Below, one piece after another: positions 1-7,761 of a stretch of 32,332 nt of DNA (position 1 is the first letter of the stretch; the number at the start of each line of letters is the position of its first letter). Below the pieces are notes generated by a model, which saw only the letters and a program-made list of their open reading frames with translations, did no database searches and was not told the origin of the DNA. The stretch is from IMG/VR virus record IMGVR_UViG_3300037333_000074, positions 1 through 32,332 of that record; one strand, written 5' to 3'. The translations under genes were made by a program, and so were the position numbers. The DNA is from a virus.

Positions 1-99
1 TAAATTAAGCTAGTTTTAAATAATATTATATTTTATAATATTTTATTATTTAAAATAATTTAGAATATTTTTATATAATTTAATATAATTTTAATATAT
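1..99. repeat. Left terminal inverted repeat, candidate hairpin telomere (telL)
   Basis: Bases 1-99 are the exact reverse complement of 32049-32147 with no mismatch; identity stops at position 100. Placing 32147 next to 1 would give a 198-bp perfect palindrome centred on TTTA/TAAA, the form expected of a protelomerase target. The repeat is almost pure A/T apart from AAGCTAG near the tip and lies 68 bp upstream of the protelomerase gene, as in N15-type prophages. Seen: the repeat. Inferred: telomere function. The window begins inside or at the tip of the repeat, so the true end is not defined. Confidence 0.75.
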
Positions 100-103
100 T
101 TTA

Positions 104-160
104 TATACTTTTAAATGTTTTTATTGTATAATAAATAAAATTTAATGACTTAATAAGGGG
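104..160 (+). promoter_or_regulatory. Probable promoter and ribosome binding site of the protelomerase gene
   Basis: A perfect TATAAT (127-132) lies 35 bp upstream of the ATG, with an AT-rich upstream region that begins just inside the telomere repeat. AAGGGG (155-160) gives a good Shine-Dalgarno match about 6 nt before the start. No clear -35 box is seen. Confidence 0.5.
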
Positions 161-166
161 TCCGAT

Positions 167-1696
167 ATGTTTAACTTCTCTAATATGCTTAAAAAACATA
201 ATGATAGCTTGGATAAAAATCACAAAAAAGCTAGATGGAACTACAGGTTAAAAAAATATATAAAAACTCAAAAGAAAATACTTGAGTTTGAAAAAATAAA
301 AAATGACTACTGGTGTAATATCTATTCTGCAATAGATTTTATAGAGAATGAGAGTATAGATGATAGTGAGAGAGCTATGATATTAAACTTATTGTATAAG
401 GAACAAATTAAAGAGCTTACAACTCAAGTAAATAGCATTCCAGAGACTGAAAAACATAAAAAACAAATCAGTAGCGACAAAACAAACTTTAATTTATATG
501 ATGTAGATAACATAGAAGACTTAGGTCATAAAATAGTTGATGAAATTTCAGAGAATGAGAGAAGTGTAAGTGAAATTTTTAAAGATTATGTTTATTGCTT
601 CACTTATTTTTATAAATATAATTCTATCGCAACTAATATAGCAACTATAAGAAAAGTTATAAGAGATTCAGAGCTTAGTGATGAGGTAAAAGATGAAGCT
701 CTTAAAGAGTTCACTTTATCTGGTAGAATATATGACTACTTAAACGAGGGTGGGAGAAAAAAAAGAGACTCTAATATGAGTATGACTGCAAATTTAGAAA
801 ATATAGAAGTGCCTATGCTTTATGATCTAGTTACAAAAGCAAAAGAAGTTATGACTTATAAAATAACCAGACATAATAAAAAATTTATTTTTACATATCT
901 TAGTGCCTGTATAAGTTTAGCAGTAGGTAGAAGACTTACAGAGATAGTATATCAATCTGAATTTAAAAAAGTTGCAGATTATAAAATGAAAATTATAGGT
1001 TTAGGAAAAAAGAGAGATGATGAAAAAGTAGAGATAATTATTCCTACTCTATTCTTAAGTGCTAATGATGTTATTAGAGCTGTAAACATTGTAAGAAGTA
1101 TTATCCCTAAAGGTTTAAGAACTCAAGCTCAAATAGAGAAGTTTGGGCATAACCTATCTGATTTTAAATTGATAGATATATATTATGGAGCTAAAAACTA
1201 TTTAGATATAAAAGTAACTGATGAAAATAGAAAAATAGTATTTACTTATTTAAAAGATTTTTTACTTATGTTTACAGGTCGTGAAGCTCTTGAAGTTATA
1301 GCTCATAATCGTTCTGCATCTAGCTACTCTCAAGATGAAAAAATAATTATAGAAAAAATAAAGTCAATCTTTCCAAGTGATATGACAAATCCAAAAGATA
1401 GAAAAGCATACATGAGAGAACTATATGACAGCTCTCTTATAAAACAGCTTATCAAAAACAATAATGCGAAATATGACAATACTAGAGCCATGTGTGCATT
1501 AGTAGCTGAAAAGATATATAATCATAACACTCCAAATGAAGAGAGTTATAAACCTCAAGCAAGTTATATACAGAGCATACTTGGACATGGAGACAAAGAT
1601 AGAAATACTTATGAATACTACTACAAGAGACAGGTTTTACTCAAGAACTTTGATTTAAAAGCATATCTATTAACTGCAAAAACTGCAATGCTTTAA
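167..1696 (+). CDS. Protelomerase (telomere resolvase), 509 aa
   Basis: A tyrosine-recombinase-like enzyme that cuts a palindromic telomere junction and rejoins each strand as a hairpin, leaving linear plasmid DNA with closed ends. Visible catalytic landmarks are the arginine box GRRLTEIV (R255/R256), a basic hairpin GLGKKR (K281/K282) followed by a strand leading into IIPTL, the histidine motif ILGHGD (H474), and a tyrosine cluster at Y482-Y486 that should hold the nucleophile. The GRR..EI then G..K.R spacing is typical of the ResT/TelK/TelA family rather than phage integrases. Length lies between TelA/ResT (about 440-450) and TelN/TelK (about 630). The N-terminus is lysine-rich. Its place beside the terminal inverted repeat supports the call. 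An ordinary tyrosine integrase is the alternative, less likely without an attachment site. Confidence 0.85.
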   Translation: MFNFSNMLKKHNDSLDKNHKKARWNYRLKKYIKTQKKILEFEKIKNDYWCNIYSAIDFIENESIDDSERAMILNLLYKEQIKELTTQVNSIPETEKHKKQISSDKTNFNLYDVDNIEDLGHKIVDEISENERSVSEIFKDYVYCFTYFYKYNSIATNIATIRKVIRDSELSDEVKDEALKEFTLSGRIYDYLNEGGRKKRDSNMSMTANLENIEVPMLYDLVTKAKEVMTYKITRHNKKFIFTYLSACISLAVGRRLTEIVYQSEFKKVADYKMKIIGLGKKRDDEKVEIIIPTLFLSANDVIRAVNIVRSIIPKGLRTQAQIEKFGHNLSDFKLIDIYYGAKNYLDIKVTDENRKIVFTYLKDFLLMFTGREALEVIAHNRSASSYSQDEKIIIEKIKSIFPSDMTNPKDRKAYMRELYDSSLIKQLIKNNNAKYDNTRAMCALVAEKIYNHNTPNEESYKPQASYIQSILGHGDKDRNTYEYYYKRQVLLKNFDLKAYLLTAKTAML

Positions 1697-1706
1697 ATTT
1701 TTAATA

Positions 1707-1734
1707 GCCTCCATATATTACTGGAGGTTTTTTC
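1707..1734 (+). terminator. Rho-independent terminator after the protelomerase gene
   Basis: CCTCCA (1708-1713) pairs with TGGAGG (1722-1727) across an 8-nt loop and is followed by a run of six T residues. It sits 11 nt after the stop codon. Confidence 0.8.
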
Positions 1735-2189
1735 TCAACTAAACACACTTTTAAAACTTACAAACTGAAATTTCTCATAGCTCTATCTCTTTAAAGGTTT
1801 TTCATACAAAAAAATCAATACTTCAAAAATTCCCCGACGGGTGCCGACGGGAAAAAATACAAAAAAGCTAAAAAAATCAATAAAACAATCAAAAAATATA
1901 AAAAATTACAATATATGTATTTAAAAATACACTAAAAATACAATAAAATTACAGTTAAAAACCCCTATATTACTAAATTACAAAGAAAAGATAAAAAGAA
2001 TGAAAAAAAAGTTAAAAATATAAAAAAGTTGTGGAGTATTTTTCCTCTATAATCAATAAAAAAATGTAATTCCGTAAAATAGGGGTTTAAAATGGTTACA
2101 AAAATATTAAATATATGTAAAAAAAGGCTTGTAGTGTCGAAGTGTACGAAACAAAAGGAGAAAATTGTTTAATTACAGGTTTGTTTATT
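1735..2189. other. Gene-free A-rich region with short repeats; candidate replication origin
   Basis: A 455-nt stretch between the protelomerase terminator and the repressor. It holds two CCGACGGG copies 10 bp apart (1834-1841, 1844-1851), a GC-rich island in A-rich DNA. AAATTACA occurs three times (1903-1910, 1946-1953, 1975-1982), with an inverted near-copy at 2065-2071. AAACCCCTAT (1959-1968) is matched by inverted ATAGGGGTTT (2079-2088). Iteron-like repeats, a dyad and A-tracts fit an origin, but this is inference. TATAAT at 2048-2053 could drive a rightward transcript. A 26-codon reading frame (ATG 2092, stop 2170-2172) follows AGGGG at good spacing, but nothing else supports it as a gene. 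Confidence 0.4.
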
Positions 2190-2873
2190 TTAACTTCTTA
2201 AAATTCTACCGACAACAATACCTATTATTTTTAAATATTCTTGAGAACAACACTTGATCACTTCATCTGAATAAGATTTATTTTCAGATGAGATAATGAT
2301 GTCTCCATTCATTTTAAAAGATACATTTTTAACCATAAGTCCGTTTGAAGTTTCTATGATATATTTTCCACATGAGTGAGAGAAGTTAGGCTCAAGAAAT
2401 GAGAACAAAACTATATCATCTGGATTAACATAAGGAGACATACTGTCGCCTATAACTCTAATAGCATTTACTTCTTTCTTTTTAAAGGCATCTAATATAT
2501 AGTTGTTATCAATGTATAAATAATCAATGACTTCTAAATCATCAAGGTAGCTAGAACTACCAGCTCCTATATAACCATCAAGTAATGGTATCTTAGTTGT
2601 ATGTTCTATAACATGTCTAAAATTTGGCATTGCTGATTTTACAATTTTATCAATAGCTTTTTTAGAATCATCAAATAAGAACTGCTCTGGTATATCTAAA
2701 ATATGAGCTAGAGCAGATATGATGTGAAGTCTAGGACTCGCTCCGTTGCTCTCCCATTTGCTCACAGTTCCTTTTTTAATATCTTCTCCAAGATAGTCAC
2801 TTAATAATTTTGCTATATCCTCTTGAGTGTATCCTTTTGATTTTCTATACTTTTTTAAATTATCTCTTAGCAT
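2190..2873 (-). CDS. CI/LexA-type phage repressor (HTH_XRE + S24 peptidase), 227 aa
   Basis: Prophage repressor that binds operators as a dimer and is inactivated by self-cleavage after DNA damage. The first ~65 residues form an XRE helix-turn-helix (YTQEDIAKLL...GTVSKWE). The C-terminal half is a peptidase S24 domain with catalytic serine in GDSMSPYV (about S144) and lysine in LMVKNVSF (about K182). An Ala-Gly pair in GYIGAGSS (about 104-105) is the likely cleavage site. I chose the ATG at 2873: AAAAGGA stands 6 nt before it, while longer in-frame starts lack a site. It is divergent from the Cro-like gene across an operator-like intergenic region, the usual immunity layout. Confidence 0.9.
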   Translation of the reverse strand: MLRDNLKKYRKSKGYTQEDIAKLLSDYLGEDIKKGTVSKWESNGASPRLHIISALAHILDIPEQFLFDDSKKAIDKIVKSAMPNFRHVIEHTTKIPLLDGYIGAGSSSYLDDLEVIDYLYIDNNYILDAFKKKEVNAIRVIGDSMSPYVNPDDIVLFSFLEPNFSHSCGKYIIETSNGLMVKNVSFKMNGDIIISSENKSYSDEVIKCCSQEYLKIIGIVVGRILRS

Positions 2874-2900
2874 CATAAATCCTTTTGTTATATGTATCAT

Positions 2901-3032
2901 TGAAGAAAGTGTCTTTAACCATACATATAAATTTATATATAATTATAGGCTTTTTATATAGATTTATAATCTATTTATAATATATATCGGAGTTTTAAGC
3001 AAAAAAAAGAAGATTTATAATATACTACAAAA
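2901..3032. promoter_or_regulatory. Divergent immunity promoter/operator region
   Basis: This region separates the repressor (left) from the Cro-like gene (right). It contains a perfect 14-bp palindrome, ATATAAATTTATAT, at 2925-2938, and three direct copies of ATTTATAAT at 2962-2970, 2973-2981 and 3013-3021. The third contains a perfect -10 box, TATAAT (3016-3021), for rightward transcription. Both element types are candidate repressor/Cro sites. Their shared use as operators is inferred from position and repetition. Confidence 0.55.
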
Positions 3033-3239
3033 ATGAAAACGGAATTTATAGAACAAATTGCAAAAATAAAAGCTGAAGAATTACAAAAAGTAGTTAATGT
3101 GAGTTTATCTACAGCACATAAATATAAAAGTAGTTTAGTATTACCATCACTAGAAAAAGCTGTGCTCATAGAAGATGAATTGCAGATACCAGCTAGAGCA
3201 TGGGTGGATATGAAAAACAAAAAAGAGGTTACAAAGTAA
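3033..3239 (+). CDS. Cro-like small DNA-binding protein, 68 aa
   Basis: The first rightward gene of the immunity region. The sequence has a helix-turn-helix-like stretch (EELQKVVNVSLSTAHKYKSS, residues about 15-34) followed by another helix and a lysine-rich tail, consistent with a Cro or CII type regulator. No strong family motif is recognised, so the call leans on position opposite a CI-type repressor. No convincing Shine-Dalgarno precedes the ATG. The -10 box ends only 11 nt upstream, so the transcript may be nearly leaderless. The stop codon directly abuts the next start (TAAATG). Confidence 0.65.
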   Translation: MKTEFIEQIAKIKAEELQKVVNVSLSTAHKYKSSLVLPSLEKAVLIEDELQIPARAWVDMKNKKEVTK

Positions 3240-3695
3240 ATGTACTCAACTGCTGAAGTAGCCACTATCTTAGAAGTCGAAGAGCGAACAGTAAGATACT
3301 ATATTCAGCAAGGATATTTAAAAGCCTCAAGAGATGGGAAAAACTACCAAATAAATAATAATGATTTATCTTCTTTTCTTAAAGGATATTTTCATAATGA
3401 GAGAAAAACAAATCCAGTTCTTCATAAAACATTTGATAAACAAGCATTTAAAAAGTTTGAAGAGTTAATAAGTTCTGCAAAAGATGGAATGTCTCTTGAG
3501 GAGCTTATAGAAAAATATCAAAAGATAGAGTTTAAAGTTCCATCTTATGAGAACTATATGAGATATGAAAGAAACAAAGAAATTTTTAGAGATAAGCTCA
3601 GAGGATTATCTATTAAGAAAATAGCAGAAAAATATAATCTATGCAGAGCGAGTGTAGAAAACATCTTAAAAAATAGAGGAGATGAAGAAAAATAA
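3240..3695 (+). CDS. MerR/excisionase-type helix-turn-helix regulator, 151 aa
   Basis: The N-terminal ~50 residues are a winged helix-turn-helix of the MerR/HTH_17 class: MYSTAEVATILEVEERTVRYY, then GYLKASRDGKNYQINNNDL. A second, C-terminal helix-turn-helix-like part (SIKKIAEKYNLCRASVENIL, about residues 122-141) resembles resolvase/Hin-type DNA-reading helices, with a charged helical linker between. It begins immediately after the preceding stop, so the two are probably translationally coupled. The likely role is early regulation (CII- or excisionase-like); the target is unknown. Confidence 0.7.
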   Translation: MYSTAEVATILEVEERTVRYYIQQGYLKASRDGKNYQINNNDLSSFLKGYFHNERKTNPVLHKTFDKQAFKKFEELISSAKDGMSLEELIEKYQKIEFKVPSYENYMRYERNKEIFRDKLRGLSIKKIAEKYNLCRASVENILKNRGDEEK

Positions 3696-3793
3696 CCACG
3701 ATTTAAAAAGTATTAATATATATACATATATTTTTACATATATTTAAGATTTAAAAGTGTATCATTTACAAAACGATATACAAGGGTCTTAAA

Positions 3794-3994
3794 ATGACAA
3801 AGCATTTTACAATACCAGATAATGAAAAGTTGATAGTTAAAAATCATAAAAAGAAATTAGCTAGTTATACTATTCGTGAAGATGTGTTAAAAGAGTTTAA
3901 TGCTTTTACAAAAGAAAGCAGACATAATAAATCTGGAGTAGTTGAACAGCTGATTATAAGTTTTTTAACTTCAAATGGTATTTTAATAGAGTGA
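3794..3994 (+). CDS. Ribbon-helix-helix (CopG/Arc-like) protein, 66 aa
   Basis: Residues about 22-60 fit a ribbon-helix-helix fold: a short strand (LASYTIRE), helix 1 (VLKEFNAFTKES), a turn with N-K-S, and helix 2 (GVVEQLIISFL). Such dimers bind short direct or inverted repeats. AAGGG lies 8 nt before the ATG. It is followed by two strong inverted repeats (4004-4079), which are plausible binding sites, and then by the replication genes. It may therefore regulate copy number or early expression. That role is inferred from location; no toxin partner is visible. Confidence 0.65.
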   Translation: MTKHFTIPDNEKLIVKNHKKKLASYTIREDVLKEFNAFTKESRHNKSGVVEQLIISFLTSNGILIE

Positions 3995-4003
3995 GTGTGA
4001 ACT

Positions 4004-4021
4004 GGTAAGCAAAAGCTTACC
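4004..4021. repeat. Perfect 7-bp hairpin GGTAAGC-AAAA-GCTTACC
   Basis: A perfect inverted repeat with a 4-nt loop in the gap before the primase. No T-run follows, so it is more likely a protein-binding or RNA structure than an intrinsic terminator. Confidence 0.7.
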
Positions 4022-4027
4022 GATTAC

Positions 4028-4079
4028 AAAAAGTGTTTTATAATACGAGTTCGTGGTTGTCCGTATTATAGCACTTTTT
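4028..4079. promoter_or_regulatory. Large 52-nt stem-loop upstream of the primase gene
   Basis: AAAAAGTG (4028-4035) and ATAATACG (4040-4047) pair with CGTATTAT (4062-4069) and CACTTTTT (4072-4079). The arms enclose a 4/2-nt internal bulge and a 14-nt loop (4048-4061). The 3' arm ends in five T residues, so it could terminate or attenuate early transcription. It also resembles initiation hairpins or operators near plasmid replication genes. Sequence supports the structure only; the function is open. Confidence 0.6.
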
Positions 4080-4118
4080 ATAGAATATTTCAATAATTTA
4101 TAAGCAAAGGTGCATAAT

Positions 4119-5195
4119 ATGAGCAATAATACCTCATTAGATGAAATAAAATCAAAGATAGACATTATCTCTTTAGCAGAAAGCTATGGTTTCGAGTTTG
4201 AAAAACCAAGAGGCATACGATATAGAGCTAGAGTAAATCTACTTAGAGATGAAAAAACATCATCAATCGACTTCTTTACAGACTCTCAAAAGTATTATGA
4301 TAGAGGAGCTGGTACAGGTGGAGATTGTATAGACTTAATACGACATATGGAAAATATATCTCCATCTGAGGCAATTAATAAAGCTAAGAGTATGGCTGGT
4401 GCCGATGTGTATGAAGTTACAAAAAGAAAACAAGCTCCAGCACTTAATCTTCAAGAAACAAAAGAGATAGATTTTAATAAGCTCAAATATATATCTCAAA
4501 AAGAGTTAGCAGAAAATACTCCATACCTACCAAGAGTAGTAGAACATGAGTTCAAAGATAGCAACGGATATACTAGAAAACGATGGCAAGAAATTCACAT
4601 ACACTCAGAATATCAAAAGCTATTTGAAACTCAAAAACTAGACATAAAATACAAAGCAAAACTAGATTATATATTTAAAAATCTACTTGGATATTCTAGC
4701 TTTTGGAAATGCCCTACAATCATCTTACACAATCAGCACAATCAAGTAGTAGATATTATTGCTTACAGACCAAAGAGTAAAGATACTGGCGAAGAGATAG
4801 CCAACATGAAGTATTACTATAAAAACCAAAAAAATAGAGGTAAGTTTTTTATATATCCTTTTGAAAATCTAGTACAGAGGATAGCTCATAGAGAAAAATA
4901 TATCATAGTCGGGGAGGGTTTAAAAAATGCACTCAATGCACTTATATATGATATACCTTTTATCTCTATTGAAAGCTCTAGTAACTCAGTCAAGATGGAT
5001 GAGCGACTTCTTGAAGTTATAAGAGACTTTAGAAATAAAGGCTATGGTCTTGCTACTGCTTTTGATGGAGACAAAGCTGGAGAGGAAGCATATAAAAACT
5101 TCCTTTCTTTTACAGGAGAAAAAGCTGAGAATGTTTTTTCATTTGATAGTGGCTTAGACTTCGTTGAATATATACAGAGTGATAATGATGAATAA
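4119..5195 (+). CDS. TOPRIM-domain DNA primase (DnaG-like, degenerate zinc domain), 358 aa
   Basis: Predicted to make RNA primers for phage/plasmid replication. The N-terminal ~85 residues follow the CHC2 primase pattern (DIISLAESYGF..., DEKTSSIDFF, GAGTGGDCIDLI) but lack the usual Cys/His zinc ligands. The TOPRIM signature follows: glutamate in VGEGLKNAL (E266) and the DxD in AFDGDKAGEEA (D316, D318), which bind catalytic metal. I prefer the ATG at 4119, since AAAGG lies 8 nt upstream, over an in-frame GTG at 4110. Its 3' end overlaps the helicase start by 11 nt, so the two are likely co-translated and act together. Confidence 0.8.
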   Translation: MSNNTSLDEIKSKIDIISLAESYGFEFEKPRGIRYRARVNLLRDEKTSSIDFFTDSQKYYDRGAGTGGDCIDLIRHMENISPSEAINKAKSMAGADVYEVTKRKQAPALNLQETKEIDFNKLKYISQKELAENTPYLPRVVEHEFKDSNGYTRKRWQEIHIHSEYQKLFETQKLDIKYKAKLDYIFKNLLGYSSFWKCPTIILHNQHNQVVDIIAYRPKSKDTGEEIANMKYYYKNQKNRGKFFIYPFENLVQRIAHREKYIIVGEGLKNALNALIYDIPFISIESSSNSVKMDERLLEVIRDFRNKGYGLATAFDGDKAGEEAYKNFLSFTGEKAENVFSFDSGLDFVEYIQSDNDE

Positions 5196-6978
5196 TAAAC
5201 TCAACGATTTTAAAAACAAAGCTCTACAAGCAAAACTAGCTCCTGATGATTATACTTCATATATAGAAAAATATAAACAAGAAGTAATAAGAATACAAAA
5301 TGAGTTCTCAGATGATAACGAAAAAGTAGAAGAGTTAAGAGTAGCATTTGAGGCACAAAAACAAGATATATTATCTCAACATATAAAAGGTGCAGATAAG
5401 GCGAAACAAATCAAAGAGGCTTTTGTAGAATACATGATAAGCAAAGCAAAGCTAAATCGTATCTGGAAGTCTATATTTTTCTTTGAAAACACTCAAGCAA
5501 AATATCTCGAAATAACTATAATGAAAAAAGAGTCTATCTACACAAACGAAGTAGAAGAGGTTAAGAAGATTGAGCATGTAGAAAAAGAGGTCGTATCAAA
5601 GAGAATACAGCTAGAAGCAAAAAAGATGATAAACTCGCTTCTCTCTTCTAAAGATGTAAATATAATAATGGGTTGGCTAGATCCTTATACTAAAATCTAT
5701 GCTCCAACTAAAAAGAAGATATTTGGAGAGTATTTTAATGTTTATACTCCAAATGGTTTTTTAGAAGTACAGGTGGAACAAATACAGGAACTTGAAAAGT
5801 TTGTAAGTGTATCAATGCCAGAGAAATATCCAGCTATAAATGCACTCTTTAAAAACCTTGCTCCAGAGCATGAAGAGAGAAGTTACTTTATAAACTGGCT
5901 TTCATATATTTTTAACACATCACGAAAAACAAGAAACACTATCGCATTTTTAGGAATGCAAGGAACTGGTAAAGGTGTACTTCAAGAGTTTATCATAGAG
6001 TATGCAATACATAGAGATAATTGTTACACAGTTACAAACCAAGATATAGCTTCCTCTTTTAATGGGTACTTAGAAAACAGATTATTTTTAGTGTTTAATG
6101 AGATTAAAGGCTCGTTCAATGAGTCTTCAACTCAAGCAGATAAGATAAAGCCATTTATTACAGATAGTGCTGTAAGTGTGAACGATAAGCATAAAAAACA
6201 GGTACTTATAGATAACTATGCAAACTGTCTCTTTTTTAGTAATCACGATTTACCTTTCCAAATTGAAGATAAAGATAGAAGATACTCAATCATCAAAACT
6301 CAATATAGAACTCTTACTCAAGTAGCTGAGGAAGATTTTAACATGACAATAAATGAGTTCTTAGAAAAGGTAAGAGCTGAGAGAGATGACTTCATCATAG
6401 AGTTAAAGATGGTTAAATATAACGAAGATGATGCCATCAAACTTTTAGACAATGAAGCTAAAGAGAAAATCAAAGAGCAAACAAACACTACAAAAGAAGT
6501 GATTAAGAATAAACTTCTTGATAAAGATGTAGAGTGGTTTGCAGATACGATAGATGGTCTCATAGAAAATAAGGAAAATGACAAACTCATAAAAGGGGAA
6601 TCTCAAAAGGTAGTGATAGACCAAGAGACTCAGCAAGAGGTAGTTATAAAAACTCCTGATATTTTCGAGTACACAAATGTAGAGTTTAAGAAGTATTTTA
6701 TTGATGAAATTAAACAAGGTGTATTTACAAATCAAACTCTGCTATGGTTTACAAAACTTTATGAAGTAGATATGGCGAATACTATGCCTAAGTTTGGTAA
6801 GTTTTGGAATCAGATTATAAACAAAGTAAAAGTTCATAATATTGAGGGATATGAAAATAGTCAATCAATAAGATTAAGAGTTATTGGAACATCACAAGAC
6901 TTGCCAGATGAAGTGTCAATTTTTGGAGAAGTTTACAAAGTGAATGGACAAAAACTAAGTAAAGAAATTCCTTTTTAG
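5185..6978 (+). CDS. Phage replicative helicase/primase-helicase ATPase (DUF5906-type), 597 aa
   Basis: Probably the DNA-unwinding partner of the upstream primase. A P-loop appears in FLGMQGTGKGVL (lysine near residue 263) and a Walker-B-like segment in LFLVFNEIKG, followed by a sensor-like CLFFSNHDLPF. This order matches superfamily 3-like helicases of the DUF5906 type, found in many phage and plasmid replication proteins including the C-terminal half of the Nitratiruptor phage NrS-1 primase-polymerase. The N-terminal ~180 residues are helical and charged, with no recognised domain. ATGs at 5185 and 5188 are the likely starts; a TTG at 5164 is also in frame. This primase/helicase pair is the only replication protein set seen. 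Confidence 0.75.
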   Translation: MMNNKLNDFKNKALQAKLAPDDYTSYIEKYKQEVIRIQNEFSDDNEKVEELRVAFEAQKQDILSQHIKGADKAKQIKEAFVEYMISKAKLNRIWKSIFFFENTQAKYLEITIMKKESIYTNEVEEVKKIEHVEKEVVSKRIQLEAKKMINSLLSSKDVNIIMGWLDPYTKIYAPTKKKIFGEYFNVYTPNGFLEVQVEQIQELEKFVSVSMPEKYPAINALFKNLAPEHEERSYFINWLSYIFNTSRKTRNTIAFLGMQGTGKGVLQEFIIEYAIHRDNCYTVTNQDIASSFNGYLENRLFLVFNEIKGSFNESSTQADKIKPFITDSAVSVNDKHKKQVLIDNYANCLFFSNHDLPFQIEDKDRRYSIIKTQYRTLTQVAEEDFNMTINEFLEKVRAERDDFIIELKMVKYNEDDAIKLLDNEAKEKIKEQTNTTKEVIKNKLLDKDVEWFADTIDGLIENKENDKLIKGESQKVVIDQETQQEVVIKTPDIFEYTNVEFKKYFIDEIKQGVFTNQTLLWFTKLYEVDMANTMPKFGKFWNQIINKVKVHNIEGYENSQSIRLRVIGTSQDLPDEVSIFGEVYKVNGQKLSKEIPF

Positions 6979-6987
6979 AGGTGTAAT

Positions 6988-7197
6988 ATGATAGAAATTT
7001 TTATAAATGGAAATAAGACAACACGACAAAAAAAAGAGATTTATCTTGATTTTGTAAGTACAAAAGTTTATGACTTTGTAAAAAATGGAATGACATCATC
7101 TCCAAGAGATACTATAAGAGAGTGGATTGTTGAAAATTATGCAATGAGTGAAGATGACTACGGATATATGCTTGACTATATTGCAATTAAAATTTAA
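6988..7197 (+). CDS. Hypothetical protein, 69 aa
   Basis: A small acidic-to-neutral protein between the helicase and the dUTPase. AGAGGTG precedes the ATG at good spacing and the gene is tightly packed (9 nt after the helicase stop, 11 nt before the dUTPase). The sequence starts with a strand-like MIEIFING and continues as helical segments rich in Y and D. I recognise no family. Position suggests an accessory replication or nucleotide-metabolism role, but nothing in the protein proves it. Confidence 0.6.
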   Translation: MIEIFINGNKTTRQKKEIYLDFVSTKVYDFVKNGMTSSPRDTIREWIVENYAMSEDDYGYMLDYIAIKI

Positions 7198-7208
7198 GGA
7201 GACAAACA

Positions 7209-7736
7209 ATGTTTAAAATTTTAACAAGTGGCTGTGAGCCAACGAGAGGGAGCGAGTTCTCTGCATGTGTTGATTTATATGCGAGTGAGGATATTACGAT
7301 AGAAGCTGGAGATACAAAACTTGTAGGTCTTGGTGTTTGTTTAGATATAGATTTTTTATTAAATAAAATTTTTCCAATTACAAAAGATGAAAAACCAGTA
7401 TCTTTAGAGATGCAGAATAAAGGTCGAGAACAATTTATGAAATCTCATTATTTTCAATTAATGTTAAGAAGCTCAATGTCAAAGTATTTAATTATTTCTA
7501 ATGGTGTTGGGATTATTGATATTGACTATAAAGATGAGATTAAGATAAGGCTTCATCATCCTATAATGAAAGAAGATTTAAACAGAGCTGGACAAGGTTA
7601 CCGTAGTGGATATAGAGAAATTAAAATTAAAAAAGGCGATAGGATAGCTCAAATTACACTTTTAAGACATAGCTCAGAGTTGTTCGACATTGAAACAACT
7701 GCAACTCGTACAGGTGGCTTCGGCTCTACAAACTAA
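7209..7736 (+). CDS. dut: dUTP diphosphatase (dUTPase), 175 aa
   Basis: Hydrolyses dUTP to dUMP and pyrophosphate, limiting uracil incorporation during phage replication. All five motifs of the trimeric family are visible: motif 1 SACVDLYA (18-25), motif 2 RSSMSKY (87-93), motif 3 NGVGIIDIDYKDEIKI (98-113, catalytic D104), motif 4 GDRIAQI (143-149) and motif 5 RTGGFGSTN (167-175). At 175 residues it is longer than typical bacterial enzymes (about 150), with extra residues between motifs 1 and 2 (about 45-80) and before motif 4 (about 121-138). AAGGAG lies 8 nt before the ATG. Confidence 0.92.
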   Translation: MFKILTSGCEPTRGSEFSACVDLYASEDITIEAGDTKLVGLGVCLDIDFLLNKIFPITKDEKPVSLEMQNKGREQFMKSHYFQLMLRSSMSKYLIISNGVGIIDIDYKDEIKIRLHHPIMKEDLNRAGQGYRSGYREIKIKKGDRIAQITLLRHSSELFDIETTATRTGGFGSTN

Positions 7737-7761
7737 ATCACTTCTTTTTTAAAGGACTGTT

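Noticed and set aside
167-1696. Reading gene 1 as a tyrosine integrase of an integrated prophage
   Set aside because: Motif spacing (GRR..EI, G..KKR, LGHGD, Tyr cluster) and the adjacent terminal inverted repeat fit telomere resolvases better; no attachment site or tRNA end is seen.
3033-3994. Toxin-antitoxin module from the small DNA-binding proteins
   Set aside because: No toxin-like partner is present; position next to repressor and replication genes explains these regulators.
3983-4165. Leftward 60-aa frame across the hairpins
   Set aside because: It covers two strong inverted repeats and the start of the primase; no coding features or good start signal.
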